Assembly (NCBI GenBank): GCA_037045155.1
Contig: JBAOIG010000003.1
Coordinates: forward strand, 682,001-746,000
DNA length: 64,000 bases
Source of the DNA: Thermomicrobiales bacterium
GTDB taxonomy: Bacteria > Chloroflexota > Chloroflexia > Thermomicrobiales > CFX8
Reading direction: 5' to 3'
The position numbers and the translations under genes are program-made. The notes under the pieces were generated by a model, which was not told where the DNA came from, made no database searches, and saw only the letters and a program-made list of their open reading frames with translations. Below, one piece after another: positions 7,733-16,528 of this stretch. Positions within the stretch are counted from its first letter, which is position 1; every line of letters starts with the position of its first letter.

Positions 7733-8638
7733 CTAGCCCCTTTCGCCCGTAACTCGTTCGACCAAGTTGTCGCCAGCACTGTTTCGTTGATATTGAAGCG
7801 TGGCTGCCTTGATTGTGTTCCGCAACAAGACCGACGTAGTGACGCGGCCGGTGCCGCCCGGAACCGGTGTCAAGGCTCCTGCAATCTCCGCGACCGCCGG
7901 CGCATCGGCGTCACCGACCATCTTGCCATCAACGAAGTTCACACCGAAGTCTATTACGGTTGCGCCGGGACGGATCATATCCGCTCTCAGGCTTCCAGGG
8001 CGTCCGACGGCGGAGATGACGATATCTGCTTCGCGAGTGAATCGTTCGGGGGTTGGCGTGCGCGAGTGACAGGTTGTGACGGTTGCGTTCTCGGCGAGGA
8101 GCATCGCTGCCATCGGCCGGCCGACTACCGGGCTACGCCCGAGCACGACCGCGAGTCGTCCTGCGATCGGGATCTGATAGTGCTTGAGGAGTGCCATGCC
8201 ACCGGCGGGTGTCGACGGCGCCAGGACATTGCGATCGTCGTGGAAGAGGCGCCCCGCATTGAACGTGGTCACGCCGTCAATGTCCTTCAGCGGGTCAAGT
8301 AAGTCGGCCACCTGGATACGTGAGAGGTGTGGCGGCAACGGCTGGAGGATGAGAACCCCGTTGATCTCGGGGCGATCGTTGAGCTCAAGCACGTGACGAT
8401 TCAAGGCTTTCTGGCTAACCGTGCTCTCCAGCTCGACGATGGTTGTGGGCATGGAAATACCATCCGCCGCTTTGACGATTGCGTTCAGGTAAGCGCGCGC
8501 GCTGGGGTCGGCGCCGACCAGCATGATGGCCAGCCTGGGGGTGGTCGCGTAACTGTTGTGGAATCGCCGTAACTCGTCAACGGCTCGCTCCCGTAGCGCA
8601 CGTGACACGGGGCGACCGTCAAGCACATGTGCAGTCAA
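7733..8638 (-). CDS. folD: Bifunctional methylene-THF dehydrogenase / methenyl-THF cyclohydrolase
   Basis: A 301-aa FolD that converts 5,10-methylene-THF to methenyl- and then 10-formyl-THF with NADP+. Visible motifs are 'LILQPLPPHL' near residue 97, 'DPLKDIDGVT' near 113 and the Rossmann motif 'LGRSPVVGRPMAAML' near 165. The start is a TTG at 8638 that shares its last three bases with the fchA stop (TTGA, 4-nt overlap), so translation depends on fchA. It is the middle gene of the fchA-folD-fhs operon. Confidence 0.95.
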   Translation of the reverse strand: MTAHVLDGRPVSRALRERAVDELRRFHNSYATTPRLAIMLVGADPSARAYLNAIVKAADGISMPTTIVELESTVSQKALNRHVLELNDRPEINGVLILQPLPPHLSRIQVADLLDPLKDIDGVTTFNAGRLFHDDRNVLAPSTPAGGMALLKHYQIPIAGRLAVVLGRSPVVGRPMAAMLLAENATVTTCHSRTPTPERFTREADIVISAVGRPGSLRADMIRPGATVIDFGVNFVDGKMVGDADAPAVAEIAGALTPVPGGTGRVTTSVLLRNTIKAATLQYQRNSAGDNLVERVTGERG

Positions 8639-9309
8639 CTGACTCCACCCTTCCTCTGTCCTCCGATTACCGCCTCCCGAGTAGCTTGTTCGATCTCGGC
8701 CGCGTGCGCCACCACGCGTGCATGGATGTCATCCCATTGCTGGCGCAGTTGCTCGGAGCGTTCTGCCGACTCGGGATTCTCGGCAAGGAGCACGATGTTT
8801 ACCTCCGCGGTAAGAAGCGCGCCTCGCGCCGCGCCTTCCGCGATCGTCGCCGCCGCGCCGAGATCGCTGACCGTGAAGCGCGTCGCGATGGGCAGGTGTG
8901 GGGTGATGATGCTCAGAAGCTTCCCAACCTGCTCGGCAATATGAATGGGCGCCAGCGCGGCGCGCTCGAGCGCGGAGTAATAGGTGGTCCAGTCGCCGGT
9001 TGCTTTGGCGTTGCGCTGTGCGGCAAGCAGTTTCTGAAGCGACGCGATGTCATCGTCGGCGGCAGCGTAGAAGCTGTCGATCAACATTTCGAGGTCGTTG
9101 ATCGACGCTGCGATATCGTCGCGTCGCGGCGCGTTTGACTTCCGGCGATGGCTGAGGCGAAACACGAGCAACGCGCTGGCTGCCGCGCCCGCGCAGGCGA
9201 GCGCGGCAACGCTCCCGCCACCACAGAAGACATCCGGGTCGGCGATTCCTCGATTGAACTCGCGCGCCGAGAGATCGGCGACATCGTCGGATCGGTCGTT
9301 CGTCGTCAT
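8635..9309 (-). CDS. fchA: Cyclodeaminase/cyclohydrolase family protein (FchA-like)
   Basis: A 224-aa protein of the formiminotransferase-cyclodeaminase/methenyl-THF cyclohydrolase family. The glycine-rich 'FCGGGSVAALACAGAAASAL' near residues 24-43 is the hallmark helix start of the family. ATG at 9309 has AAGGG upstream; an in-frame start at 9405 would add a non-homologous tail. It leads an operon with folD and fhs. Because FolD is already bifunctional, this is either a second, FolD-independent cyclohydrolase or a formimino-THF cyclodeaminase. Confidence 0.85.
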   Translation of the reverse strand: MTTNDRSDDVADLSAREFNRGIADPDVFCGGGSVAALACAGAAASALLVFRLSHRRKSNAPRRDDIAASINDLEMLIDSFYAAADDDIASLQKLLAAQRNAKATGDWTTYYSALERAALAPIHIAEQVGKLLSIITPHLPIATRFTVSDLGAAATIAEGAARGALLTAEVNIVLLAENPESAERSEQLRQQWDDIHARVVAHAAEIEQATREAVIGGQRKGGVS

Positions 9310-9466
9310 GGCGTTCCCTTCTGAATCGGTGAAACAGCCAGGGTATCTCCGCGAAGTTATAGCAGCCCGCTCGACACAGAGCCTCCGAACAACGCGCCAC
9401 GACAACGGCGCGATACTGTGTCATTGATGGCGCGATGTTGACACCTGTGGATTCTCACCTCACCAC

Positions 9467-9495
9467 TTGACCACCTGTCACTTGCGTGTTAGTCT
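9467..9495 (+). promoter_or_regulatory. Promoter of the XRE-family gene
   Basis: -35 TTGACC (9467-9472), 17-nt spacer, extended -10 TGT-TAGTCT (9487-9495). Predicted start near 9502. Confidence 0.5.
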
Positions 9496-9502
9496 ATGCA
9501 AC

Positions 9503-9523
9503 ACGAACGGACGATGTGTTCGT
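9503..9523. repeat. Inverted repeat ACGAAC-N9-GTTCGT at the XRE transcription start
   Basis: Perfect 6-bp arms at 9503-9508 and 9518-9523 sit right at the predicted transcription start of the XRE gene. It may be an operator for autoregulation or a 5'-UTR hairpin. Confidence 0.4.
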
Positions 9524-9588
9524 TCGCAGGCAACGGTCCTCGGGCGAGGCGGGGCCACCGTGCGAAATGGATGAGCGAGGAGCACGAA

Positions 9589-10041
9589 ATGGATGACCTC
9601 CAAGGGGCACGCGGTCACGAACCTTCGATCCTTGGTTTCGCGTTGCTGCTGCGTGAATTGCGCGACCGACGAAAGCTCTCACAGAGTCGCCTGGCAGGGG
9701 CCGCCGGCTTCGATCATTCCTATGTCAGTCGTCTCGAGAGTGGCAATCGCATGCCGACGCGCGACGCCGTTCAGAAGTTGGCTGAGGCGATGGCGCTTGG
9801 CGAAAGCGAGCGCGACGCGCTACTCGCCGCAGCGGGATTCATGCCGGGCCGAATTGAGAGCCTCTTCGCCGACGAGCCTGTCCTCTCCGAGGTTCTCGGG
9901 CTGCTGCAGGACGGCACGGTGCCCGATGAAGTTCGCGATGATGTGCGGCGAATGATCTCGCTGCTTGTCCGACAGGCCCAGCGGGCGTCGTACCCCGCTG
10001 CGGTTGGCGCTGGACATGCCTCGGTGATTGCTGCCGCATGA
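9589..10041 (+). CDS. XRE-family helix-turn-helix transcriptional regulator
   Basis: A 150-aa protein with an N-terminal HTH (residues about 14-70): 'LRELRDRRKLSQSRLAGAAG', recognition helix 'DHSYVSRLESGNRMPTRDAV'. A helical C-terminal half of about 70 residues follows with no known ligand domain. ATG at 9589 is chosen because GAGGAG lies 7 nt upstream; in-frame ATGs at 9496 and 9571 lack such a site. It is divergent from fchA and has its own promoter with an inverted repeat at the start site. Target genes cannot be read from the sequence. Confidence 0.85.
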   Translation: MDDLQGARGHEPSILGFALLLRELRDRRKLSQSRLAGAAGFDHSYVSRLESGNRMPTRDAVQKLAEAMALGESERDALLAAAGFMPGRIESLFADEPVLSEVLGLLQDGTVPDEVRDDVRRMISLLVRQAQRASYPAAVGAGHASVIAAA

Positions 10042-10078
10042 GCGGCCCTCGAGCCTGGCGCGGAGGCGTCGCTGTCGG

Positions 10079-10107
10079 TTGTCGACGGGCGACGCCTGGC
10101 GTATCCT
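10079..10107 (+). promoter_or_regulatory. Candidate promoter of dnaE
   Basis: -35 TTGTCG (10079-10084), 17-nt spacer, -10 TATCCT (10102-10107), each 4/6 to consensus. It lies about 80 nt before the dnaE ATG. Confidence 0.4.
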
Positions 10108-10187
10108 GACCCCGTTGTACGTACAGCGCGTGAGCATGGCCGGCCGTAGGCGCGGACGCTACAGCGCGAGCCCTGCTGGAGGGACTG

Positions 10188-13100
10188 ATGTCGTCGTTTG
10201 CCCACCTTCATCTACATACCGAATTTTCGTTGCTCGATGGGTTGGGGCGGATCGACGACTACATGGCCAAAGCGGTCGAGTTCGGTATGCGACACGTCGC
10301 GCTGACCGATCACGGCGTCATGTATGGGGCTCTCGACTGGTATCGAGCCGCGAAACGCCACGATCTCGCCCCAATTGTCGGTGTCGAGGCGTACCTCGCC
10401 CCGAAGAGGATGAGCGATCGAGACAGCCGTTCTAACTATCACCTGCTGCTCCTTGCTGAGAATGAGCGCGGATACCGCAATCTATTGAAGCTATCCAGCA
10501 AGGCCAGCATTGACGGGTTCTACTACCGACCGAGAATCGATCTCGAGCTGCTCAACGAGCTGCGGGATGGGTTGATCTGTACCTCCGCCTGCCTGGGCGG
10601 TCCGATTGCCAACAACTACCTCGAGGGCCGTGACACTGAAGCCGAGAGGCTCGCGGGGTCCCTCGCGGAGATATTCGGGCGAGATCACTTCTATCTGGAA
10701 GTGCAGGATCATGACATGCCGGAGCAGCAGCGGGTCAATCGCCAACTCGTTGATCTGGCGCGGAAAATGAACCTGCCGCTGGTCGCTACCAACGATGTTC
10801 ACTACGTCAACCGCGAAGACGCAGCTACCCAGGATCTACTGGTCTGCATCCAGACGAACACCACTCTCGACGATCCCAAACGAATGAAGATGGACTCGGA
10901 TCAGCTGTACTTCAAATCGCCACAGGAGATGGAACAGCTGTTCGGTGACCTTCCGGAAGCCCTCGAAAACACGATCCGCATCGCGGAACGCTGTAACTTG
11001 TCGTTGGACTTCGACCGGCTTCTGCTGCCCGATCCTGGAATTCCCGAAGGGCTCACGCCGCAACAACACCTGGCCGAGCTGTGCTGGGGCGGTCTGGCGG
11101 CGCGCTACCCGGTTCTCACTGACGAGGTTCGCCAGCGCCTCGAATATGAGCTGTGGGTGATCGAGCAGACCGGGTTTGCCAGCTATATGCTGATCGTCCG
11201 CGACTTCGCACAATTCGCCCGTGATCGCCGGATCCCCTTCGGGGTACGCGGATCGGCGGCGGCGAGCATCGTCCTCTTCACCCTGGGGATCACTGATATC
11301 GATCCGATCGCCAATCGGTTGGTCTTCGAGCGTTTCCTGAATATCGAGCGACGCGAGATGCCGGACATCGATATGGACTTCGCCGACAACCGGCGCCAGG
11401 AAGTCATCGACTACGTGGCCCAGAAGTACGGTCACGATCGGGTTGCGCAGATCATCACCTTCGGCACCATGGGCGCGAAGGCCTCAGTTCGCGACGTTGG
11501 CCGCGCGCTCGGCTGGGCTCCCGTGGATGTCGATCGAGTCGCGCGGCTGATCCCCACCACATTGGGAATGACACTCGAGCGGGCATTGATCGAGAGTAGC
11601 GAGCTCCGTTCGCTCTTCGATGATGACGAGCGTGTTCGCCGGATGATTGAGGTCGCCCAGAAGCTGGAAGGGATCTCGCGACACGCTGGCACACATGCGG
11701 CAGGCGTCGTGATCAGCGCCGAGCCATTGGTGGAGCACGTCCCTCTGCAGCGGCCGGCGCGCGGCGACGAGAACGCGCTGCCGACGACGCAGTTCTCGAT
11801 GGAGAACGTCGCGGCGATCGGTCTGCTGAAGATGGATTTCCTCGGGCTCGCCAACCTGACGATTCTCGGCGATGCCGTCGATATCATCAAGCAGACGCGT
11901 GGTGAGTTGCTTGAGCCGAACGATCTACCCGATGGCGATCGCGTTACCTATGAACTGCTCGCGCAAGGCGAGACGTTCGGGGTCTTCCAGCTGGAGAGCG
12001 CCGGCATGCGGCGGGCCATTCGGGAATTGCGGCCGGGCTCTGTCGCCGAGCTTGCAGCCCTGGTCGCGCTCTACCGGCCGGGCCCGATGCAACATATTTC
12101 GACATTCTGTCAGGCCAAGCACGGCGCCCAGGAGATCCGCTACCCACACCCCGACCTGGCGGAGATCCTCGACGAGACGTATGGGGTCATTGTCTATCAG
12201 GATCAGGTCTTGCTGATTGCTCAGCGCTTCGCTGGATATACCCTTGGCGAGGCCGACATCATGCGGAAGGCGATGGGCAAGAAGATCCCGGAGAAGATGC
12301 GCGCGGAGCGCGAGCGCTTTCGTTCTGGGGCGGTCGAGAAAGGCTACACGCCGGCCGATGCCGACAAGATCTTCGACCTCATCGAGCCATTCGCTGGCTA
12401 CGCGTTCAACAAGGCGCATGCCGTGTGTTATGGGACGATCGCCTATCAGACGGCGTACCTGAAGGCGAACTACCCAGCCGAGTACATGACGGCCGTCCTG
12501 AGGCTAGCGCCGAGCCATCCCTCTGGCACTGCCGTCCGGGTGGCGGCAGCGGTGGCAGAGTGCGCGAAGCTGGGGATTCAGATCCTTGGACCCGACATAA
12601 ATCACAGCGATGTGAACTTCAACATCGAGTCACTCGACGATGGGCGACTGGCAATTCGATTCGGCCTTGCGGTCATCAAGAACGTCGGCGAGGGCGCGGT
12701 CGAGGAGATCTGCCGGGTTCGTAACGAACAAGCTGGTGGATTCGCATCGCTCGAGGCGCTTTGCGAGGCCGTTGATCACAGCTCGCTCAACAAGCGAGTG
12801 TTCGAGAGCCTCATCCGTGGTGGAGCCCTTGACACCCTCGGCGGCCGCGCGTCAGCGCTCGCGCGGCTTGACACAGCGATAGCGTCGGCGCAGCGTTCGC
12901 AACGAGCCCGCGACCGTGGACAGATGGATCTCTTCGGCGGATTCCTGGATGATGCTGCCCCGACGGCAACGACGGAGATCGACGTGAATCCGCTACCGAA
13001 AAAGCAGTTGCTTGCCTGGGAGAAGGAATACCTCGGCACGTATCTGAGCGAGCACCCGTTGACTGACATAACAGCTGACGCCCGGGCACATGGTCGGCAA

Positions 13101-13670
13101 TATCAGCCGATCGCCGATCTCGATCCGGAGACTGCCGGCCAGAACATCCGCATGCTCGGCATTGTTGCAGCGATTCGAAAGCTATCGACGAGAACGAATC
13201 GGACGATGGCAGTGCTCCAGTTCGAAGACCTCACCGGAGCGGTCGAGGTTGTGCTCTTTCCTGAAGCATTCGATCGCTTCGGCGCGCTCTGTGTCGAAGA
13301 TCAGATCCTTGTCGTGCGCGGGCGCGCTGATTCACGGAATGATAGCGTCCAGGTTATCGCCGAAGATATCAGCCCCTACGAAGTGACGGATGAGCCTCCG
13401 CCAGCGATGGCGACAGTTGTCTGGTTGCGCCTCGCGGGCAGCGATAACCTGGATGAGGACGTGCGGCGAATGGAGCAGCTCGCGCGATTGCTCCGTGACT
13501 TTCCGGGAGACGACGAGGTGCTGCTGGAGATCGAGACCGCGCGAGAAGTTACCCATCTGCGCTCGAACCTCCGCGTCGATTGGTGCCCAGATCTCGACCG
13601 CGCTGTGAGCGACATCCTCGGGCGGGACTGCGCGCGTGTCATCTCCGTCGCTGTACGCGAGAGACGATAA
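10188..13670 (+). CDS. dnaE: DNA polymerase III subunit alpha
   Basis: An 1160-aa replicative polymerase of the DnaE1 type. The N-terminal PHP domain (1-270) has an apparently intact metal site: 'HLHLHTEFS', 'ALTDHGVMYG', 'VGVEAYLA' and 'ATNDVHYV'. The polymerase palm carries 'DIDMDFADNRR' near residue 400, with the catalytic aspartates. Helix-hairpin-helix and OB-fold parts follow ('LGIVAAIRKLS...LQFEDLTGAVEV' near 985-1025). ATG at 10188 has GGAGGG 7 nt upstream. No dnaQ-type exonuclease is fused; the intact PHP site would allow built-in proofreading as in Thermus, an inference. It is monocistronic and ends facing the Mur ligase gene. Confidence 0.97.
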   Translation: MSSFAHLHLHTEFSLLDGLGRIDDYMAKAVEFGMRHVALTDHGVMYGALDWYRAAKRHDLAPIVGVEAYLAPKRMSDRDSRSNYHLLLLAENERGYRNLLKLSSKASIDGFYYRPRIDLELLNELRDGLICTSACLGGPIANNYLEGRDTEAERLAGSLAEIFGRDHFYLEVQDHDMPEQQRVNRQLVDLARKMNLPLVATNDVHYVNREDAATQDLLVCIQTNTTLDDPKRMKMDSDQLYFKSPQEMEQLFGDLPEALENTIRIAERCNLSLDFDRLLLPDPGIPEGLTPQQHLAELCWGGLAARYPVLTDEVRQRLEYELWVIEQTGFASYMLIVRDFAQFARDRRIPFGVRGSAAASIVLFTLGITDIDPIANRLVFERFLNIERREMPDIDMDFADNRRQEVIDYVAQKYGHDRVAQIITFGTMGAKASVRDVGRALGWAPVDVDRVARLIPTTLGMTLERALIESSELRSLFDDDERVRRMIEVAQKLEGISRHAGTHAAGVVISAEPLVEHVPLQRPARGDENALPTTQFSMENVAAIGLLKMDFLGLANLTILGDAVDIIKQTRGELLEPNDLPDGDRVTYELLAQGETFGVFQLESAGMRRAIRELRPGSVAELAALVALYRPGPMQHISTFCQAKHGAQEIRYPHPDLAEILDETYGVIVYQDQVLLIAQRFAGYTLGEADIMRKAMGKKIPEKMRAERERFRSGAVEKGYTPADADKIFDLIEPFAGYAFNKAHAVCYGTIAYQTAYLKANYPAEYMTAVLRLAPSHPSGTAVRVAAAVAECAKLGIQILGPDINHSDVNFNIESLDDGRLAIRFGLAVIKNVGEGAVEEICRVRNEQAGGFASLEALCEAVDHSSLNKRVFESLIRGGALDTLGGRASALARLDTAIASAQRSQRARDRGQMDLFGGFLDDAAPTATTEIDVNPLPKKQLLAWEKEYLGTYLSEHPLTDITADARAHGRQYQPIADLDPETAGQNIRMLGIVAAIRKLSTRTNRTMAVLQFEDLTGAVEVVLFPEAFDRFGALCVEDQILVVRGRADSRNDSVQVIAEDISPYEVTDEPPPAMATVVWLRLAGSDNLDEDVRRMEQLARLLRDFPGDDEVLLEIETAREVTHLRSNLRVDWCPDLDRAVSDILGRDCARVISVAVRERR

Positions 13671-13811
13671 GCACGACGCGACTGCTGGCCGCTCGCACAT
13701 ACGACATATCCCAGTAGCGCTAATACCCGTCAGGCTGCCCCGACCATCGGTCAATGATTCTCTGTCACCGGACGCGGCGTAGCGTCCCGGCGCACGGCAT
13801 GCGTCTGGACG

Positions 13812-15083
13812 TTATGAGTTGTGGGCGCCTTCGGGATTGCCGTGGCTGCTCCCCCGTCGTCGCGAGCTGAGATTGATTGCCGGAGCCGGCCAGAGGTGCG
13901 AAAGCGCCACCTCGGCGTCATCGACAAGGACAAGCGCGAGATCGTCGGTACCGATTGTATTGAGCAGTTGATCGACGGCCATCTCCTCATTCGCGACATT
14001 GATCACGATCGGTGGCACGGCGACTGTGGCTATTCCTGCCTTGATTGCCGCTATTCGTGCCTCATCGTCCGTTTCACCGTGCAGGAGGATGATTCCACCG
14101 ATGCCACCGATAACGCGACCTGCCTCGTGGATCTCCGTGTCGGACAATCGAGGCAGACGCCCGCAGACGACAAGCGACCGGCGGTGGGGGATGTGACGAA
14201 TGCCTCGCGCCAGTTGCTTGAGTGTCGCGACGAGCTCGGGCGCATCGGCAATGACGGTGGCTTCGTTGTACGCGAAGACATTTGCCGCAGCAGGCTGCAG
14301 ATCGGGTTCTGTGGTGAACGAGAGCAGTGCAGCCTCAATGATGAGCGGGTCGATCCCGATCGCGACAGCAGCCGCTGTCGCGGCGAGGAGATTCTGAACC
14401 TGGAAGAGCATCGTGCCGCCCAATGTAGCAGGGACCGAGGCGACATCGATGACATGAGAGGACTCGTGTCGGTCACCGACGACTACTTGCCCGTCCTGGA
14501 TCCAGCACCCGATCCCTCCCGCATTGAGGCGGGCCTGCAGGACGGGGTTGTCGTTGTGGAGCGCATAGGGGAACACCAGGCAGTGTGCCTTCGATGCAAC
14601 CTCGTTGACATCGTAATCGTCGGCGTTGACAACAAGCATGCCGTCGGGTCGCATCGATTCCACGACGATATGCATAGCCTGCCGTTCCCGACTCGCATCC
14701 TCAGATAACAGGCAAGCCTCATTGTTGCCGCAGAGCGTTGTCATGATACCGACGGGGTATGTGTCCTTCGGAAGGCCTGCGGCGACAACAGTCGCGGCGG
14801 CCATCTCCTGAACGACGACCCGCAACTCCCCATAACGGGCGGCAAGGAGAACGCGAGCCCATGGCCCGAGCTCGCCATCCTGCTGTTCTCCCTCGACGTA
14901 GACGCCGGACGAGAGCCAGGCGGCGTCGGGCCATCCGGCCTTGTTGAAGATGCTGTTCAGCATCCAGGCGATCGTCGTCTTGCCAGACGTCCCAGCGATG
15001 GAGATGAGCGGGAGTGTCTCAGATTGTCCGCGATCGACGACCCGGCTTCTGAAACCGGGCGGTCGTGTGATGGTGTCGGTCAC
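13812..15083 (-). CDS. Stand-alone Mur ligase-family protein (cyanophycin synthetase C-terminal-like)
   Basis: A 423-aa Mur-ligase-type ATPase. The P-loop 'ISIAGTSGKTTIAWMLNSIF' is at about residues 27-46, followed by 'WLSSGVYVEGE', 'VVQEMAAATVVAAGLP' and 'VGIMTTLCGNNEACL', the order seen in the C-terminal Mur half of cyanophycin synthetase. A late 'VIADAPELVATLKQL' motif corresponds to the 'D-Y-A-H-x-P' region of Mur ligases, with DAPEL in place of DYAHNP. The ATP-grasp half of cyanophycin synthetase is absent, and there is no N-terminal UDP-sugar domain as in MurE. It is the last gene of glmS-tatD-rdgB-Mur, which hints at cell-wall precursor chemistry. Substrate unknown. Confidence 0.75.
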   Translation of the reverse strand: MTDTITRPPGFRSRVVDRGQSETLPLISIAGTSGKTTIAWMLNSIFNKAGWPDAAWLSSGVYVEGEQQDGELGPWARVLLAARYGELRVVVQEMAAATVVAAGLPKDTYPVGIMTTLCGNNEACLLSEDASRERQAMHIVVESMRPDGMLVVNADDYDVNEVASKAHCLVFPYALHNDNPVLQARLNAGGIGCWIQDGQVVVGDRHESSHVIDVASVPATLGGTMLFQVQNLLAATAAAVAIGIDPLIIEAALLSFTTEPDLQPAAANVFAYNEATVIADAPELVATLKQLARGIRHIPHRRSLVVCGRLPRLSDTEIHEAGRVIGGIGGIILLHGETDDEARIAAIKAGIATVAVPPIVINVANEEMAVDQLLNTIGTDDLALVLVDDAEVALSHLWPAPAINLSSRRRGSSHGNPEGAHNS

Positions 15084-15089
15084 CAGCCT

Positions 15090-15725
15090 CTACTCCTGTA
15101 CTTCGTCAGCCGCGAGATGAGCCAGTAGCCCATGCGCGCGAAGACCGACGACGAGCGCTCGAATTGCCCGTCCCCGGTGCGAGATCGCGTTTTTTTCCTC
15201 TATCGACAGTTCGGCCATCGTTCGGCCGGCGAACGCGGGCGCGTCTGAATCGTGAATCTCGAAGAGTGGGTCGAAGCCGAAGCCATTCGAACCGCGCGGA
15301 TGTTCCAGCACGATCCCGCGAATCGCCCCTTCGGTAACGCGCTCCTCACCGTCACGAGTGACAAACGCCGCCGCCGACACGAACCGTGCGCCTCGTTGGG
15401 CGCGGGGAACCCCGGCGAGTCGTCGGAGGAGCTCGCGATTGTTCGACTCGTCAGTTGCGCCGGGGCCGGAGAACCGCGCCGAGCGGATTCCAGGCTCTCC
15501 CTGAAGCGCATCGACCACGATCCCGGAGTCGTCGGCAATCGCGGCGTCGGCTCCCCCGGCCGCGTGCCGGGCCTTCAGAAGCGCGTTCTCTACAAAGGTC
15601 TCGCCATTCTCTTCGGGTGACTGAAGCCCCATCTCACCAAGCGTGAGTAACGTGACGTTCGCGGGTAACAGATGCTGGAGCTCCGCGATTTTTCCGGCGT
15701 TGTTGGTCGCGACAACTATTCGCAT
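15090..15725 (-). CDS. rdgB: XTP/dITP diphosphatase (non-canonical purine NTPase)
   Basis: A 211-aa HAM1/RdgB house-cleaning enzyme that hydrolyses dITP, XTP and ITP to monophosphates. Diagnostic motifs are 'ATNNAGKIAELQ' at residues 6-17 and 'AIADDSGIVVDALQGEPG' near 62-79; 'GFGFDPLFEI' lies near 147 and 'ISHRGRAI' near 181. It overlaps the 3' end of tatD by 10 nt, indicating coupled translation, and is followed 6 nt later by the Mur ligase. Confidence 0.95.
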   Translation of the reverse strand: MRIVVATNNAGKIAELQHLLPANVTLLTLGEMGLQSPEENGETFVENALLKARHAAGGADAAIADDSGIVVDALQGEPGIRSARFSGPGATDESNNRELLRRLAGVPRAQRGARFVSAAAFVTRDGEERVTEGAIRGIVLEHPRGSNGFGFDPLFEIHDSDAPAFAGRTMAELSIEEKNAISHRGRAIRALVVGLRAHGLLAHLAADEVQE

Positions 15726-16528
15726 GCGCGCCTCCGCGTTCCCGCCTTAATGGCGTCGGCAAGCGAATCGCCAAAGAGCTCGATGGCATTGTCTGTCGTT
15801 GCCTTGGCCAACTCCGCGAGATCCATTCCATGAATGCTGGCGAGCGTCTCGGCTGCGCGAACAATCATCGCTGGCTCATTTCGTGAACCGCGATGCCCCT
15901 GTGGCGCTAGATAGGGTGCGTCGGTCTCCAGTATCACTCGATTGAGGGGCGCAAACGCGAGCGCATCCCGGACCGAATCGGATGACTTATACGTCGCGAC
16001 TCCGCCGACGCCAAGATACAGCCCGAGCTCGAGGCAACGCGACGCGAATTCCCGGTCGCCTGAGAAGCAATGCAGCACTCCCCGGATGGGGCCTTCCTGC
16101 TTGAGGAGGGCGATGACATCGTCCTCGGCGTTGCGCTGGTGAATTACAATCGGCGCATCAAGCCGCCGGGCGAGTCGCAGTTGCTCTTCGAACACAGCCC
16201 TCTGGATCGCTGGCTCGGCATGATCACGGTAGTAATCCAGCCCTATCTCCCCGATGGCGACAACGCGTTGGTCGGCGGTTTCGCGTTCCAGGAGTGCCGG
16301 GAAGTCGTCAGTCCAGTCCTCGGCATGATTCGGATGCAGACCGACAGTCCGGACGATCATGGGGTAGTGCTCGACCAGTGCCGCCGTCGTCGCCCAGCGT
16401 TCCTGGCTGAACCCGATTGCGATCATGGCGCTGACTCCGGCGGCGATGGCGCGCTCGATGGCCGCCTCCCGATCATCGTCAAACACCGGCAGATCCAGGT
16501 GCGCATGCGTGTCGACGAGCGTGATCAT
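15716..16528 (-). CDS. tatD: TatD family hydrolase (metal-dependent DNase)
   Basis: A 270-aa TIM-barrel amidohydrolase of the TatD family. 'LVDTHAHLDLPVFDDDR' at the N-terminus gives the H-x-H metal pair, 'AIGEIGLDYY' near residue 90 the catalytic glutamate, and 'PIVIHQRNA' and 'GVLHCFSG' further histidines; 'ILETDAPYLAPQ' near 205 carries the last metal aspartate. The ATG at 16528 overlaps the glmS stop (ATGA). TatD proteins are 3'-5' nucleases in DNA quality control. Confidence 0.93.
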   Translation of the reverse strand: MITLVDTHAHLDLPVFDDDREAAIERAIAAGVSAMIAIGFSQERWATTAALVEHYPMIVRTVGLHPNHAEDWTDDFPALLERETADQRVVAIGEIGLDYYRDHAEPAIQRAVFEEQLRLARRLDAPIVIHQRNAEDDVIALLKQEGPIRGVLHCFSGDREFASRCLELGLYLGVGGVATYKSSDSVRDALAFAPLNRVILETDAPYLAPQGHRGSRNEPAMIVRAAETLASIHGMDLAELAKATTDNAIELFGDSLADAIKAGTRRRACE

